DNA of 64,000 nt from an uncultured Bacteroidales bacterium (GCA_900320865.1 ONTT01000007.1:60691-124690); one strand, 5' to 3'; shown: positions 8,401-19,315, counted from the stretch's first letter. A program made the numbers and translations. The notes: a model not told the origin generated them from the sequence alone.

Positions 8401-10596
8401 ATGTTACGGGTAATGTGGACATATAAGAGAAGAGAATGGGTGATCGCCTCGTTGGTAATCATTATTGCCTTTGTCTTCTCGGCTTGCAACACGACGAAAT
8501 TCGTGCCGCAGGATAAGTGTCTGTTGAACAAAGCCCGTGTGAAATGTGTGGATGATAAGACGGTAGTTACCGGTAAGTTGAGCAATTATCTGAGGCAGAA
8601 GCAGAATACGGAGATCTTGGGATTCTGGAAACTGCAATTACATATTTACAACACCGCTCCGCTGGATACGACGACCGCTTCGAATAAACGGCTTGCTCAT
8701 AATGCGTTCAAAATGGGTGAAGCGCCTGTGATATACGACGAGGCGCTAACGAAAGTCAGCATGCAGCAGTTACGGCAGCAGATGAATAATATGGGCTATT
8801 TCCAGGCGGAGGTCGATACCGTCAAAGTGGTGAAAAATCGCAAAGTGAACTTGACCTATCTGGTAACTGCCCATCAGCCTTACACGATTTGCAATTATGA
8901 AGTGGATATCGACATTGCTCAAGTGAGTAAAATCGCTTCAGATGAGAATTGTCTGGTGCATGCGGGGGAACAGTTTAGTACCGAGACCTTGGATGCGGAG
9001 CGCGACCGTATCACTACTGTGATGCGTAATAGGGGCTATTTCTACTTTGAGAAATCAATGCTGGAGTTCACAGCAGATAGTGCCTATAACAGACATGAAG
9101 TGTCGGTTCGTATCCACCTTGCGCCGTATGTGGAGCACCTGGATGCCGAGTCGCTCCAGCGCATGTTGACGCGTTATACGATCCGGCACGTGGAGTTCCA
9201 ATTAGATAAACCCTTCCTTCGCAAAAAAGCCATTGAGCGTGCGTGTCGTTTGCATGACGGCGATATGTATGCGGACTGGCGCGTCGAACGAACGTATGCG
9301 CGCATGAACGCCTTAGCGCCTGTGAAATATATCGATATTTCGTTTACACCTCTGAAGGACTCGCTACTGGATTGTACCGTGGCTATCGCTAAGGGTAGAC
9401 AGCATTCTGTAGCAGCGGAGTTGGAAGGTACCTATAGCGCAGGAGACTGGGGTGTGGCAGCTGGTGTGAATTATACGAACAAGAATATATTCAAGGGCGC
9501 AGAAGTGCTGGATGTCGGTGTGCGTGCTTCGTATGAATGGCGTGCGAATGGCGGACGCGCGATAGAAGCGAAAGCAGAAGCCTCATTGCTCTTCCCCTCC
9601 AACGTGAAGGTGAACGTAGCCTATAACTACCAGCAGCGGCCGGAAGAGTATACGCGTACGATAGCTAATGCCGGTTTGGGGTATCTCGTTCCTCGTCAAC
9701 CGGGTAGTAAATGGACCCATCACTTTGGACTGGTGGATATCAACTATATTTACCTGCCATGGATGTCCGATCAGTTTAAACGCGACTTCATCGATAAGTC
9801 TTCCGTGCTCAAAGCTAGTTATGAAGACCATTTCATCTTGGACTGGAATTATACGCTCTCATATTCTTCCTTTGACCGCCGTAACCCCAATAAGTCTTAT
9901 TCGCAGTTTGCTTTGCGTGTTGAGACGGCGGGTAATTTCTTGTATGCGTTGAGTAAGATAGCCAACTTCCCCAAGAACGAGGATGGCTCGTACGTGCTTT
10001 GGAAAATCCCGTTCTCTCAATACGCCAAGGGCGATATCAATTTCACGTATCACGGGGTGATTACACCGAACCATCATTTAGTAGGTCATATTGGGCTTGG
10101 TGTAGCTGTACCATACCTGAATGCGGGTGTCATTCCGTTTGAGAAACGCTACTTCGCCGGAGGAGCGAATAGTGTTCGTGGATGGCAGGCTCGAACCTTA
10201 GGACCTGGTATCTTCCGCGGAAATGGTAGTGCGTTTGTCTATGATAAGCAAGCAGGAGATATCAAGCTGGACTTGAACATTGAGTATCGATATAAAGTGC
10301 TTAAGTTCTTGGAGTTAGCCGCTTTCCTCGATGCAGGAAATATTTGGACGATTTATAAATATGAAGACCAGCCGGGCGGCGTATTCCTCTGGGACCAGTT
10401 CTACAAACAAATCGCTTGGAGTTACGGTGTCGGAGTTCGTTTCGACCTCTCCATTCTTATCTTCCGTGTGGACTTTGGTGTGAAACTCCACGACCCGAGT
10501 CGTATCTTAGAAGGAAAACAATGGCGTACGGCTGCCAATGGATTAGGATGGAAAGATGATATGAATTTCCATTTTGCAATTGGATATCCGTTCTAG
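8401..10596 (+). CDS. tamL: TamL-type Omp85 outer-membrane lipoprotein
   Basis: An Omp85-superfamily protein of 731 residues. An N-terminal hydrophobic stretch ends in a lipobox-like FSAC (Cys29). POTRA-like repeats fill roughly residues 60-330, followed by a C-terminal barrel with the family signature GGANSVRGWQ and a final strand ending in phenylalanine (AIGYPF). Lipidated TamA homologues called TamL are known from Bacteroidota and are thought to help insert outer-membrane proteins. Here no tamB lies next to it. The start could be ATG 8401 or ATG 8413; the second leaves Cys25. It heads an operon with rnhB, sppA, lpxK, an exporter and mnmA. Confidence 0.85.
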   Translation: MLRVMWTYKRREWVIASLVIIIAFVFSACNTTKFVPQDKCLLNKARVKCVDDKTVVTGKLSNYLRQKQNTEILGFWKLQLHIYNTAPLDTTTASNKRLAHNAFKMGEAPVIYDEALTKVSMQQLRQQMNNMGYFQAEVDTVKVVKNRKVNLTYLVTAHQPYTICNYEVDIDIAQVSKIASDENCLVHAGEQFSTETLDAERDRITTVMRNRGYFYFEKSMLEFTADSAYNRHEVSVRIHLAPYVEHLDAESLQRMLTRYTIRHVEFQLDKPFLRKKAIERACRLHDGDMYADWRVERTYARMNALAPVKYIDISFTPLKDSLLDCTVAIAKGRQHSVAAELEGTYSAGDWGVAAGVNYTNKNIFKGAEVLDVGVRASYEWRANGGRAIEAKAEASLLFPSNVKVNVAYNYQQRPEEYTRTIANAGLGYLVPRQPGSKWTHHFGLVDINYIYLPWMSDQFKRDFIDKSSVLKASYEDHFILDWNYTLSYSSFDRRNPNKSYSQFALRVETAGNFLYALSKIANFPKNEDGSYVLWKIPFSQYAKGDINFTYHGVITPNHHLVGHIGLGVAVPYLNAGVIPFEKRYFAGGANSVRGWQARTLGPGIFRGNGSAFVYDKQAGDIKLDLNIEYRYKVLKFLELAAFLDAGNIWTIYKYEDQPGGVFLWDQFYKQIAWSYGVGVRFDLSILIFRVDFGVKLHDPSRILEGKQWRTAANGLGWKDDMNFHFAIGYPF

Positions 10597-10608
10597 GTAG
10601 AATCAAAG

Positions 10609-11220
10609 ATGCTGAAGACGCAAATGATAAAAGGGCTGCTTGAAGCCGGGTGTGATGAAGCGGGCAGAGGTCCGCTGGCGGGGAGTGTGTTCTGTGCCGC
10701 GGTCATCTTGGATCCGAATAGAGTGGAGCAGGTGCCCGAATTTGCATGGCTGAATGACTCGAAGCAGTTAACGGACAAACAGCGCTACGCCCTACGTCCT
10801 GTCATTGAACGGGAAGCCGTAAGTTGGGCCGTCGTGGAAGTGAGTGCCAAAGAGATTGACGAACGCAATATACTGCAATGTTCCATACTGGGAATGCAGC
10901 GAGCTTTGGATAAACTGAGTGTGCGACCGCAGCATATACTCGTGGACGGCAATAAATGGAAACCCTATGTGCCCGAAGGAGAACTGCTTGAGATCCCTGC
11001 GCATACAGTCGTGCATGGCGATGCTACGTATATGTCGATTGCTGCTGCAAGTGTGTTGGCAAAGACCTATCGGGATGATTATATGCTGCGGCTGGATGCT
11101 GAGTATCCGCAATATGGATGGGCTAACAATAAAGGGTATCCTACGGCTGAACACTATGCCGCATTGAAACAATTCGGACCGACACCCTATCATCGAATGA
11201 GTTTTAATTTGAAATTATAA
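10609..11220 (+). CDS. rnhB: Ribonuclease HII
   Basis: Cuts the RNA strand of RNA-DNA hybrids and initiates removal of misincorporated ribonucleotides from DNA. The 203 residues carry the acidic active site: Asp16 and Glu17 in CDEAGRGPLAG, Asp113 in LVDGNKW and Asp138 in GDATYMS. The C-terminal YPTAEHYAALKQFGPTPYHR motif is typical of type 2 RNases H. It starts 12 bases after tamL. Confidence 0.97.
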   Translation: MLKTQMIKGLLEAGCDEAGRGPLAGSVFCAAVILDPNRVEQVPEFAWLNDSKQLTDKQRYALRPVIEREAVSWAVVEVSAKEIDERNILQCSILGMQRALDKLSVRPQHILVDGNKWKPYVPEGELLEIPAHTVVHGDATYMSIAAASVLAKTYRDDYMLRLDAEYPQYGWANNKGYPTAEHYAALKQFGPTPYHRMSFNLKL

Positions 11221-11232
11221 ATTTTTACAACT

Positions 11233-13047
11233 ATGTTATTCTGTAAATGTAAACAAGAAGAAGAGAAAGACGAACGGCAAGAACAACAACAAGAGCAAGG
11301 GCAACAAACTCAAAAGCGTCCTCGCCGTAAGGTGGGTTGTTTAGGCGGCTGTTTGATTTTCTTTGCCGTGTATTTTCTCTGTAGTGCCATCTTAGGATGG
11401 ATTATGGGTAGTACTTTCAGTTCGTCTCCGGTTAAACTGGAGGACAAGACGGTTTATCGTCTGCAACTGAAAGGAGACTTAGTGGAGCAGGGTCAGGAGG
11501 AGAATCCTTTTGCCGCGCTGTTCAGTTCGTTGCCCTATGGTAATTATGCAGAAGTAGAGACGGTAGGGCTGGATGATATCCTGAGTAATATCCGCTTGGC
11601 TAAGAACGATGAACGTGTCTTAGGTATATGGCTGGATAATGCGCAATTGAGTGCAACTCCCGCACAAGCCAAGGCTATCCGTGATGCGCTGCTGGACTTT
11701 AAGAGCAGCGGTAAATGGGTGATTGCTTCGGCTAAGAATTTTGGCCAGACTAGTTATTACATCGCTTCTGTGGCAGACCGTATCTGCATGGATCCGACTG
11801 GCTCAGTAGCATGGAATGGTCTATCAGCGCAGAAGATGTACTTCACTCGTTTGATGGAGAAGATCGGCGTAGAGATGCAGATCCTGAAAGTAGGTACCTT
11901 TAAATCAGCCGTTGAGCCGTACTTCCGTACGTCGATGTCCGAGGCCGATAAGTTACAGACACAACAATATCTGAGCGGAATCTGGTCGGAGTATAAAGCT
12001 GCGGTCAGTGCTTCTCGTGGCATTGATGAGGCGCAATTGGATGAAATGGCAGACCGTTACATGGGTTTGCAGGCTCCGAACGCACCGGTAGAAGCAGGTT
12101 TGGTGGATACACTCGTATATGTGCAGGACATAGATTCTCTGCTGCGTATCTATACCGGCACGAATGACTATAAGACCCTCACAACCGCTCAATTGGCACA
12201 GGTACAACGTCTGCCTTCTCGCGCCAAAGATAAAGTGGCTGTGCTCTATTTGGACGGAGAGATTTACGAAGAGGGTAACGAGGGTATCGTATCCAAGGAT
12301 GTTGTAAAGACAATTAAGAAAATCGCTAAAAACGAGGATGTCAAGGCTTTGGTACTGCGCGTGAACAGTCCGGGTGGTTCTGCGGATGCAAGCGAAGCAA
12401 TCTGGCGTGCGGTGCAGAACTTCAAAGCGGATGGTAAACCGGTAGTGGTGTCTATGGGCGGTCTGGCTGCTTCGGGTGGTTATTACATCTCTTGTGGTGC
12501 GGATTATATCTATGCGGAACCCACTACGATCACTGGTTCTATTGGTATCTTTGGTACAGTACCTAATGTAGCTAAACTGCGCGATAAGATCGGTTTGGAT
12601 ATCGATGGTATCTCTACCAACAAGCACTCGGATCTGGAGACCAACATGTTCTACAAGGGAATGAGCACGGAGGAGCATCAGTTATTGCAGACCATGGTAG
12701 AACGTGGATATGACCTGTTCACCAGCCGTTGTGCCGAAGGACGTCATATGACGCAGGATGAGATTAAGGCTATTGGCGAAGGACGTGTATGGTTAGGCAC
12801 GAAGGGCGTAGAGATTGGTATCGTAGACGAACTCGGAAATATCGATGATGCCATTGCTAAGGCCGTTGAACTTGCCGGACTCGGTCAATATCAGTTAGCT
12901 TACTATCCCGAGAAAGTAGATCCGTTCGATGCCTTCTTGAAATCGCTCGATAACACGACCGAAGAAGAACGCCTCATCATGAAGGTTCGTTCCTTCTGCT
13001 CCAAACCGCGTATTATGGCCCTGATGGATGAAGTAATTATCCGTTAA
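11233..13047 (+). CDS. sppA: Signal peptide peptidase A, long (67 kDa) form
   Basis: A membrane-anchored serine protease that degrades leftover signal peptides. The protein has 604 residues. A charged, glutamine-rich N-terminus precedes a membrane helix (about residues 37-58), and two ClpP-like domains follow. By analogy with E. coli SppA the catalytic pair should be Lys168 (SAKNFGQ, N-terminal domain) and Ser414 (AASGGYYIS, C-terminal domain); both are present. The QEQQQEQGQQ tract before the helix is unusual. It lies 12 bases after rnhB. Confidence 0.95.
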   Translation: MLFCKCKQEEEKDERQEQQQEQGQQTQKRPRRKVGCLGGCLIFFAVYFLCSAILGWIMGSTFSSSPVKLEDKTVYRLQLKGDLVEQGQEENPFAALFSSLPYGNYAEVETVGLDDILSNIRLAKNDERVLGIWLDNAQLSATPAQAKAIRDALLDFKSSGKWVIASAKNFGQTSYYIASVADRICMDPTGSVAWNGLSAQKMYFTRLMEKIGVEMQILKVGTFKSAVEPYFRTSMSEADKLQTQQYLSGIWSEYKAAVSASRGIDEAQLDEMADRYMGLQAPNAPVEAGLVDTLVYVQDIDSLLRIYTGTNDYKTLTTAQLAQVQRLPSRAKDKVAVLYLDGEIYEEGNEGIVSKDVVKTIKKIAKNEDVKALVLRVNSPGGSADASEAIWRAVQNFKADGKPVVVSMGGLAASGGYYISCGADYIYAEPTTITGSIGIFGTVPNVAKLRDKIGLDIDGISTNKHSDLETNMFYKGMSTEEHQLLQTMVERGYDLFTSRCAEGRHMTQDEIKAIGEGRVWLGTKGVEIGIVDELGNIDDAIAKAVELAGLGQYQLAYYPEKVDPFDAFLKSLDNTTEEERLIMKVRSFCSKPRIMALMDEVIIR

Positions 13048-13057
13048 TACGTATCAG

Positions 13058-14083
13058 GTGTTGCGAAACATTCTCTATATTCCGCTGAGTTGGCTGTATA
13101 CGATAGGAGTGGCGATTCGTCATCTGCTGTTCGACCAGCGTGTCATCCCTTCGTTTACCGTAGAGGTGCCTACAATCTGTGTGGGTAATATTGCGGTGGG
13201 TGGAACGGGAAAAACGCCTATGACAGCTTATATTGTGCAACTGCTCTTGGCGCATGGCTATCATCCGGCTATTCTCTCGCGCGGATACAAGCGTCGTACG
13301 CGTGGTTTCCTCTTGGCGGACACTGCTTCGACTGTTGATACTATTGGCGATGAAGCAATGCAACTGCATCGCGCTTTCCCCGAGGTGCCTGTTGCTGTTT
13401 GCGAGAATCGTGTGCGAGGGGTACATCAGTTGCAACGCCAAGTGAACGAATTGGATGTCGTGGTACTGGATGATGCGATGCAGCATCGGGCTATCCGTTG
13501 CGGCATGTACGTGTTACTCACACCCTATGACCGCTTATATATCGACGATCATATGTTACCCTGGGGAAGGTTGCGCGACCTGCCTTCGCGGGCTCTCAAA
13601 GCAAGTGCCGTCGTAGTAACCAAGTGTCCTGATAACTTACGCCCGATAGACATGCGTGTGGTAGACAACCGCCTGCATCTTCCTACCTATCAGTTATTGC
13701 ATTTTACGGGACTGAACTATGCACCGATGGAGCAAGAGGGCACACCGCTCGTGTTGTGTGGCATTGCGCATCCGCATTATATGATGGACTACGTCTTGGC
13801 GCATTATCCCCATGCGCAGTTGATGGCTTTTGAGGACCATCATCGCTATACAGAACAGGATATAGAAGCGATTGTAGAAAAATCAAAGCCTTTTGATTTT
13901 GTACTGACGACGGAGAAAGACATACAGCGTCTTCGTACTACCTCGTTAGTAGAGCGGCTGGCTGCGATGAACAAACGTCTCATTGCCTTGCCGATCTCAA
14001 TACGTTTCTATACGCCGCAGGCTGCTTTTGACCGACAGATACTCCAATATGTAGCAGAAAACAACAGAAAGAACACCCACTAA
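13058..14083 (+). CDS. lpxK: Tetraacyldisaccharide 4'-kinase
   Basis: Phosphorylates the lipid A precursor at the 4' position at the cytoplasmic face of the inner membrane. The 341 residues show an N-terminal membrane-associated helix, a Walker A loop (VGGTGKTP, residues 47-54) and the LDDAMQHR motif typical of LpxK (usually DDGxQH). The start appears to be GTG at 13058, with TTG at 13061 as the alternative; there is no nearby ATG. Its neighbour is a MsbA-like exporter, which fits lipid A assembly and export. Confidence 0.96.
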   Translation: MLRNILYIPLSWLYTIGVAIRHLLFDQRVIPSFTVEVPTICVGNIAVGGTGKTPMTAYIVQLLLAHGYHPAILSRGYKRRTRGFLLADTASTVDTIGDEAMQLHRAFPEVPVAVCENRVRGVHQLQRQVNELDVVVLDDAMQHRAIRCGMYVLLTPYDRLYIDDHMLPWGRLRDLPSRALKASAVVVTKCPDNLRPIDMRVVDNRLHLPTYQLLHFTGLNYAPMEQEGTPLVLCGIAHPHYMMDYVLAHYPHAQLMAFEDHHRYTEQDIEAIVEKSKPFDFVLTTEKDIQRLRTTSLVERLAAMNKRLIALPISIRFYTPQAAFDRQILQYVAENNRKNTH

Positions 14084-14092
14084 TCAATACGA

Positions 14093-15949
14093 ATGGACTG
14101 GATTAAACTCATACGACGTTTCGTGCCGCCTTATAAGGGCTCGATGGCATTGAATATCGGTTTTAACCTGTTATCTACTTTGCTGTCCCTCTTCTCGTTC
14201 GCAGCAATCATCCCGGTTCTCCGTATTCTATTCGGATTGACGGATATTGATGTAACACGCATCCCTATGGAGACAGTCAATGGGTTGCAAGAGACACTCA
14301 ATGCGCTTCGAAATAATATGTATTGCGCGCTGAACGAGCAGATTGCCGTGCATGGCGCAGGGTATGTGTTATTCTGGTTAGGACTCTTTTTAGTGGGAAT
14401 GACCGGCCTTAAATGTGTCACATCCTGGCTTGCCAACTATTTCATGGTTCCTATCCGTACGGGCGTGTTACGCGACTTACGAAAAGCTTTGTACGACAAA
14501 GTGCTTTCGTTGCCGATCGGCTATTTCACCGAAGCACGCCGTGGAGATGTGATATCCCGTATGACCAATGATGTGGGAGAAGTCGAAGCGTCTATCATGT
14601 CGGCGATGGACGTCCTTTTTAAAAACCCCATCATGATCATCATCTATATGACGACTCTGCTTGTTATCAGTTGGCAATTGACGCTCTTCGTCTTGGTATT
14701 ACTGCCGATAGCGATCTTCTGTATCGGTCGTATCGGACGGAGTCTTAAGCGCACATCCATGAAAGGACAGGAACAGAATGCAGAGATTCTGTCGTCTATT
14801 GATGAGACCTTGCTCGGGCTGCGGGTAGTAAAAGGATTCAATGCGCAGGATAAACTGCGCGTACGCTTCAATCGACTCATCAACGAGACTCGTGCTACCT
14901 TTAATCGCATCAATCGTCGTTATTACTTGGCGCATCCGCTCTCGGAGTTCTTGGGCACAGCGCTGATAGCTGTCATCCTGTGGTTTGGTGGATTGCTTAT
15001 TTTGGGAGACCACTCCATGATAGATGCCTCTACCTTCATCTATTATCTGGTAATCTTCTATTCTATCATCAATCCTGCGAAGGACCTGAGTAGGGCCTCT
15101 TACGGCATTCGCAAGGGAATGGCTTCATTGGAGCGCATCGATGCGATCTTGGAGACCGAGACGAAGATTCCCGAACCCGCAGTGCCGCAACCTGTCCGTT
15201 TTGAGCAACAAATTGCTTTCGAACATGTCTCCTTCCGCTACCAGGAGGATAAAGAGGTGCTTACGGATATCTCGTTAGCAATTCCGAAAGGTAAGACCGT
15301 CGCTTTGGTAGGTCAGTCCGGTAGTGGTAAAACGACGTTGACGGATCTTGTACCGCGATTCTATGATCCGCAGGAGGGTGCCATTACCATGGATGGAGTA
15401 AATATTCGTCGGTTTAATACACGTGACCTGCGTGCCATCATGGGCATCGTGTGTCAAGAACCGATTCTCTTCAATGATACGGTATATAACAATATCACCT
15501 TCGGAGTGGATACAACGCAACCCGCACCGAATGGTCTAACCTGGCCGCAGGCAGTGGAACAAGCGGCTAAGATAGCCAATGCACACGTGTTTATTGAGGA
15601 GATGCCTGAAGGCTATGAGACAATGATAGGTGATCGAGGTAGTCGTCTATCCGGTGGGCAACGCCAACGACTCAGTATAGCCCGTGCTATCCTTAAGAAC
15701 CCGCCCATTCTAATTTTAGACGAAGCCACCTCTGCGCTCGATAGTGAGTCTGAGAAACTCGTTCAGGAAGCCCTCGAACACCTCATGCAAGACCGCACAA
15801 CGCTCGTGGTAGCCCATCGTCTTTCCACCATCAAACATGCAGACTTAATATGTGTTGTACATGAAGGTAGAATAGTAGAGCGTGGTACACACAACGAATT
15901 ATACGCTTTGGGTGGATTCTATACAAAACTCGTTGATATGCAGCAATAA
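14093..15949 (+). CDS. MsbA-like ABC exporter (ATPase plus membrane domain)
   Basis: A 618-residue half transporter, expected to work as a homodimer in the inner membrane. Six membrane segments lie in about residues 15-335. The nucleotide-binding domain has Walker A GQSGSGKTT (about 407-415), signature LSGGQRQR and Walker B ILILDEATSALD. Its place directly after lpxK suggests it flips lipid A or another lipid; sequence alone does not prove the substrate. Its stop overlaps the next start as TAATG. Confidence 0.92.
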   Translation: MDWIKLIRRFVPPYKGSMALNIGFNLLSTLLSLFSFAAIIPVLRILFGLTDIDVTRIPMETVNGLQETLNALRNNMYCALNEQIAVHGAGYVLFWLGLFLVGMTGLKCVTSWLANYFMVPIRTGVLRDLRKALYDKVLSLPIGYFTEARRGDVISRMTNDVGEVEASIMSAMDVLFKNPIMIIIYMTTLLVISWQLTLFVLVLLPIAIFCIGRIGRSLKRTSMKGQEQNAEILSSIDETLLGLRVVKGFNAQDKLRVRFNRLINETRATFNRINRRYYLAHPLSEFLGTALIAVILWFGGLLILGDHSMIDASTFIYYLVIFYSIINPAKDLSRASYGIRKGMASLERIDAILETETKIPEPAVPQPVRFEQQIAFEHVSFRYQEDKEVLTDISLAIPKGKTVALVGQSGSGKTTLTDLVPRFYDPQEGAITMDGVNIRRFNTRDLRAIMGIVCQEPILFNDTVYNNITFGVDTTQPAPNGLTWPQAVEQAAKIANAHVFIEEMPEGYETMIGDRGSRLSGGQRQRLSIARAILKNPPILILDEATSALDSESEKLVQEALEHLMQDRTTLVVAHRLSTIKHADLICVVHEGRIVERGTHNELYALGGFYTKLVDMQQ

Positions 15950-17013
15950 TGGCAAAAGGTAAGGTGTTATTAGGAATGTCGGGCGGAATTGATTCTACCG
16001 TCAGTGCTATGCTTCTGTTGGAGCAGGGCTATGAGGTGGTTGGTGTAACCTTCCGCACCTTCGATAGCATCAAAGAGTCTTGTCTCGCCAAGGAGAAAGG
16101 ATGCTGTTCGATCGAATCCATAATGGAAGCAAAGCACAATGCTCAGAAGATGGGCTTCGAACATCATATTGTTGACTTCCGAGATACCTTTAAGCAATGC
16201 GTCATTCGTAATTTCATTGACGAGTATATGTCCGGACGAACGCCGAACCCCTGTGTGCTGTGCAATAGTCATATTAAATGGGGAGAACTGGTGCGCGTGG
16301 CGGATGAATTACAATGCGATTATATAGCAACCGGTCACTATGCGCGCATTGAGGAACGTGATGGACATGTATATCTGGCGCAAGCTGCAGATACCAAGAA
16401 AGACCAGACCTATTTCCTTTGGATGCTGACCGAAGAGCAATTGCGCCGAACAATTTTCCCCTTAGGAGACTTAACTAAAGATCAGGTACGCGATATTGCA
16501 CGTCAACACGGCTATATCAAACTGGCAGAGAAACGCGAGAGTCAGGAGATTTGTTTCATTCCCGATAATGACTACCGTGCTTTCTTGCGCGCGAATGTGC
16601 CCGACTATAATGAACGCGTGCGTGCGGGTGAGTATGTTGATGCACATGGAAATGTGCTTGGTCGGCACGAAGGCTTTGTTAACTATACCATAGGACAACG
16701 CAAAGGCCTTGGTATCGCACTTGGTCATCCGGCCTACGTTACCCATATCGATGCAGTCACCAATCGCGTGACACTCGGCACGAATGAGGACCTTTTTGCT
16801 ACACAACTGCAGTACCAGATAGTGCGTGCACTTCGTACAGTCAATAATACTGCTATCTCTGCCCGAATCCGCTATCGTAGTCAAGCTGTGCCGGTACAAA
16901 AGATAGACGGGAACTGCCTTTTATTTGCAGCTCCCGTCTGGGGTATTACTCCCGGCCAATCCATCGTCTTCTATCAAGACGGATTAGTCATTGGCGGAGG
17001 AATAATTAGATAA
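15949..17013 (+). CDS. mnmA: tRNA-specific 2-thiouridylase
   Basis: Adds sulfur to uridine 34 of tRNAs for Lys, Glu and Gln. The 354 residues have the PP-loop ATP site (MSGGIDSTVSA, 10-20), the two catalytic cysteines at 102 (NPCVLCNSHIKW) and 202 (SQEICFIPD), and the C-terminal barrel. The extra KGCCSIESIMEAKHNAQ segment marks a Bacteroidota variant of the family that I recall as one of two MnmA paralogs in some genomes. It ends the tamL operon and converges on rubrerythrin eight bases away. Confidence 0.95.
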   Translation: MAKGKVLLGMSGGIDSTVSAMLLLEQGYEVVGVTFRTFDSIKESCLAKEKGCCSIESIMEAKHNAQKMGFEHHIVDFRDTFKQCVIRNFIDEYMSGRTPNPCVLCNSHIKWGELVRVADELQCDYIATGHYARIEERDGHVYLAQAADTKKDQTYFLWMLTEEQLRRTIFPLGDLTKDQVRDIARQHGYIKLAEKRESQEICFIPDNDYRAFLRANVPDYNERVRAGEYVDAHGNVLGRHEGFVNYTIGQRKGLGIALGHPAYVTHIDAVTNRVTLGTNEDLFATQLQYQIVRALRTVNNTAISARIRYRSQAVPVQKIDGNCLLFAAPVWGITPGQSIVFYQDGLVIGGGIIR

Positions 17014-17021
17014 CACGCTGG

Positions 17022-17570
17022 TTATTTTCCAAAATAACGTTTGTAAAGACCTTCGAAACCTTTACCGTGACGAGCTTCGTCACGAGCCATCTCGTGAACG
17101 GAGTCGTGAATCGGGTCGAGGTCCAGTTCTTTTGCGCGCTTAGCAATTTTGAACTTATCTTCGCAAGCACCTGCTTCAGCCATCATGCGTTTCTCGAGGT
17201 TTGTCTTGGTATCCCAAACAATCTCACCGAGCAATTCTGCAAAACGGGAAGCGTGATCCGCCTCTTCGTATGCATATTGACGGAACGCAGCTGCTATCTC
17301 CGGATAACCTTCACGGTCTGCTTGACGAGCCATAGCCAAGTACTGGCCTACTTCTGAGCATTCTCCCATGAAGTGTGCACGCAGACCTTCTGCAATGATC
17401 GGGTCTTTTACGTCTTTTGCTACACCTAACACATGCTCGCAAACAAAATTGAGTTTGTCGTCAGAAGCTACTTTCCATTCAACGATTTGTTTACATTGCG
17501 GACAACGCTCAGGAGCTTCAGTACCTTCGTGTACGTAGCCACAAATCGGGCAAATAAATTTCTTTGTCAT
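17022..17570 (-). CDS. Reverse rubrerythrin (rubredoxin domain first)
   Basis: A 182-residue peroxide-scavenging iron protein. Unlike classical rubrerythrin the rubredoxin-type site comes first: Cys7, Cys10, Cys23 and Cys26 in CPIC...CPQC. A four-helix diiron domain follows with EEADH and ARDEARHG ligand motifs. Such proteins reduce hydrogen peroxide in anaerobes. It sits 32 bases downstream of the leucine-rich repeat gene. I see no separate promoter in that gap, but one inside the upstream gene is possible. Confidence 0.93.
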   Translation of the reverse strand: MTKKFICPICGYVHEGTEAPERCPQCKQIVEWKVASDDKLNFVCEHVLGVAKDVKDPIIAEGLRAHFMGECSEVGQYLAMARQADREGYPEIAAAFRQYAYEEADHASRFAELLGEIVWDTKTNLEKRMMAEAGACEDKFKIAKRAKELDLDPIHDSVHEMARDEARHGKGFEGLYKRYFGK

Positions 17571-17602
17571 AATTAATTTGAATTTGAGGGTTAATAAAAA
17601 AG

Positions 17603-19315
17603 TTATTTACATCCTTTAAAGGCATTTTTTCCAATTTCAACGTTTGTATCAAAGACCGGAGTCTTCAGATATTTGCATTCCAAGAAAGCTTCTGTACCAA
17701 TGACGCGTAGTGAGTCATTCCATTCCACTTCACGCAGACTGCGACATTGACAGAATGCCCCATCGCCGATTTCCTTTAGGTTTTTATTCAACTGCACCTT
17801 GCGTAAACTGATACATTGCGCAAAGGCCGCACGGCATAGAAGCTTGAGAGAAGCAGGCAGTTTGATCTCTTCCAGCAACTTGCATTCCATGAACGCACCA
17901 TCTTCAATCATATGTATATGATCAACGAGTCGGATTTCACGTAACTGCTGACAGTTATGAAAAGCGCGAACACCGATGCGGAAAGTGCTCTTGGGAATAT
18001 TGATAATCTCTAAGGCAATACACCCCGAGAGCGCTTCGTCTCCGATGGCATATAGTCCTTCTGGTAAGTCAATACGGTATAAATGCGAGCAGCCTTGAAA
18101 GACTTGTTTGGAGAGCGAGTTAACTCCTTCCGGAATACTTACTCTACGCAGCGCAGCACAACCTGCAAAAGCTTGTTCTCCTAAGTATTGGAGCGAGGAG
18201 GGTAGGTTAATAGCTTCCAAACTGCTGCAACCTGCAAAGGCTCCGTCGTCAATACGCTTGAGTCGCGCAGGGAAGGTGATCTTCTTAATGCTGCGGCACA
18301 TAAAGAAGGCTGCTTTCTCGATTGATTGAAGTTTCTCACTCAGCACTTGTTCCGTTAGGTTTTCACAGCCGTAGAAAACTCCGGCTCCGAGTTGCTCCAG
18401 TTCCGTCGGAAGTTTGGCATTGCGCAGTTTAACGCAGTTGTAGAACGCGAAATTGCCTACAGTCTTCACGGTCGCCGGAATCACTACATCCGTCAGGTTC
18501 TCGCACCCCATGAATGCCGCAGTAGGTATGGCCGTAATGGTATTTGGTATCTCTACGCTCTTGAGATTCTTTTTGTTGGCAAAAGCTCGCTCAGCGATCA
18601 GACGAATAGGAGTCTTGTTCTTGAAGACATATTTAGCGGGCAACTCGTTGTTAGTTGCAATCAGACAATCATCGATAATGAGTGCACCTTTCTTCCACTT
18701 ATTCTCATTGAGCGCGATGCCGCTGCCCGTGAAGGCTTCTTCACCGATGGAGGTAATGGTGGGCGGAATGACAATCTTCTGCAGGTTCTTGCAATCCCGG
18801 AAAGTCTCATGGTCAATGCGGTTGATGCACGCGGGGATTTCTACGCGCTGAATAACCTTATTACCTTGAAAGGCCCCGGCCGCTATAATTCTTGTTCCTT
18901 CAGGCACCGCAAAACGCGGCTTGATATTTTTATCCGTGGCAATCAGCACGCTGTCAATCCACAGACAGCCTTCGGTCCAATTGCTTTTATTAAGGAGAAT
19001 CCCCGTTCCTTCAAAGGCAGAACGATATACTTGTTTTAGCGTTTTCGGTAGCACAATAGCCGTAAGATTTTTACATCCTTTAAAGGCTTTGTCGCTGATA
19101 CCCACAACAGTATACGAGTTCTGACCTACTTGAATTTGTTCCGGGATAAAGATTTCTCCTGTTGCCCGAGGATTTAATGCCACCTCTGCGGTCATATGAT
19201 TCTCGTCAAAGGTGTAGTTGATGTCCTGATACTGAGCTTCTCCTGCCATTAGACATGAGAAGGGCATGAGGCAAAATACTAAGAACAATGGAACGATGTT
19301 AATTCTATTTCTCAT
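17603..19315 (-). CDS. Secreted BspA-like leucine-rich repeat protein
   Basis: A 570-residue protein with a signal peptide ([20 protein letters not shown]...LMAGEAQ) and about 18 repeats of the LRR_5 type (for example [20 protein letters not shown]). These repeats are typical of surface proteins such as BspA that bind host or microbial surfaces. There is no obvious anchor or sorting tail; the protein ends within a repeat (KNAFKGCK). The start at 19313-19315 overlaps the glycosyltransferase stop as ATGA, so I prefer it over a methionine ten codons upstream. Confidence 0.88.
   Translation of the reverse strand: MRNRINIVPLFLVFCLMPFSCLMAGEAQYQDINYTFDENHMTAEVALNPRATGEIFIPEQIQVGQNSYTVVGISDKAFKGCKNLTAIVLPKTLKQVYRSAFEGTGILLNKSNWTEGCLWIDSVLIATDKNIKPRFAVPEGTRIIAAGAFQGNKVIQRVEIPACINRIDHETFRDCKNLQKIVIPPTITSIGEEAFTGSGIALNENKWKKGALIIDDCLIATNNELPAKYVFKNKTPIRLIAERAFANKKNLKSVEIPNTITAIPTAAFMGCENLTDVVIPATVKTVGNFAFYNCVKLRNAKLPTELEQLGAGVFYGCENLTEQVLSEKLQSIEKAAFFMCRSIKKITFPARLKRIDDGAFAGCSSLEAINLPSSLQYLGEQAFAGCAALRRVSIPEGVNSLSKQVFQGCSHLYRIDLPEGLYAIGDEALSGCIALEIINIPKSTFRIGVRAFHNCQQLREIRLVDHIHMIEDGAFMECKLLEEIKLPASLKLLCRAAFAQCISLRKVQLNKNLKEIGDGAFCQCRSLREVEWNDSLRVIGTEAFLECKYLKTPVFDTNVEIGKNAFKGCK

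Noticed and set aside
17021-17038. Hairpin GTTATTT / AAATAAC at the rubrerythrin end as terminator
   Set aside because: Pure AT stem inside coding sequence; too weak to call.
18392-19039. Long plus-strand frame in the leucine-rich repeat gene
   Set aside because: A shadow of the regular repeats; the minus-strand frame shows a signal peptide and LRR_5 pattern.
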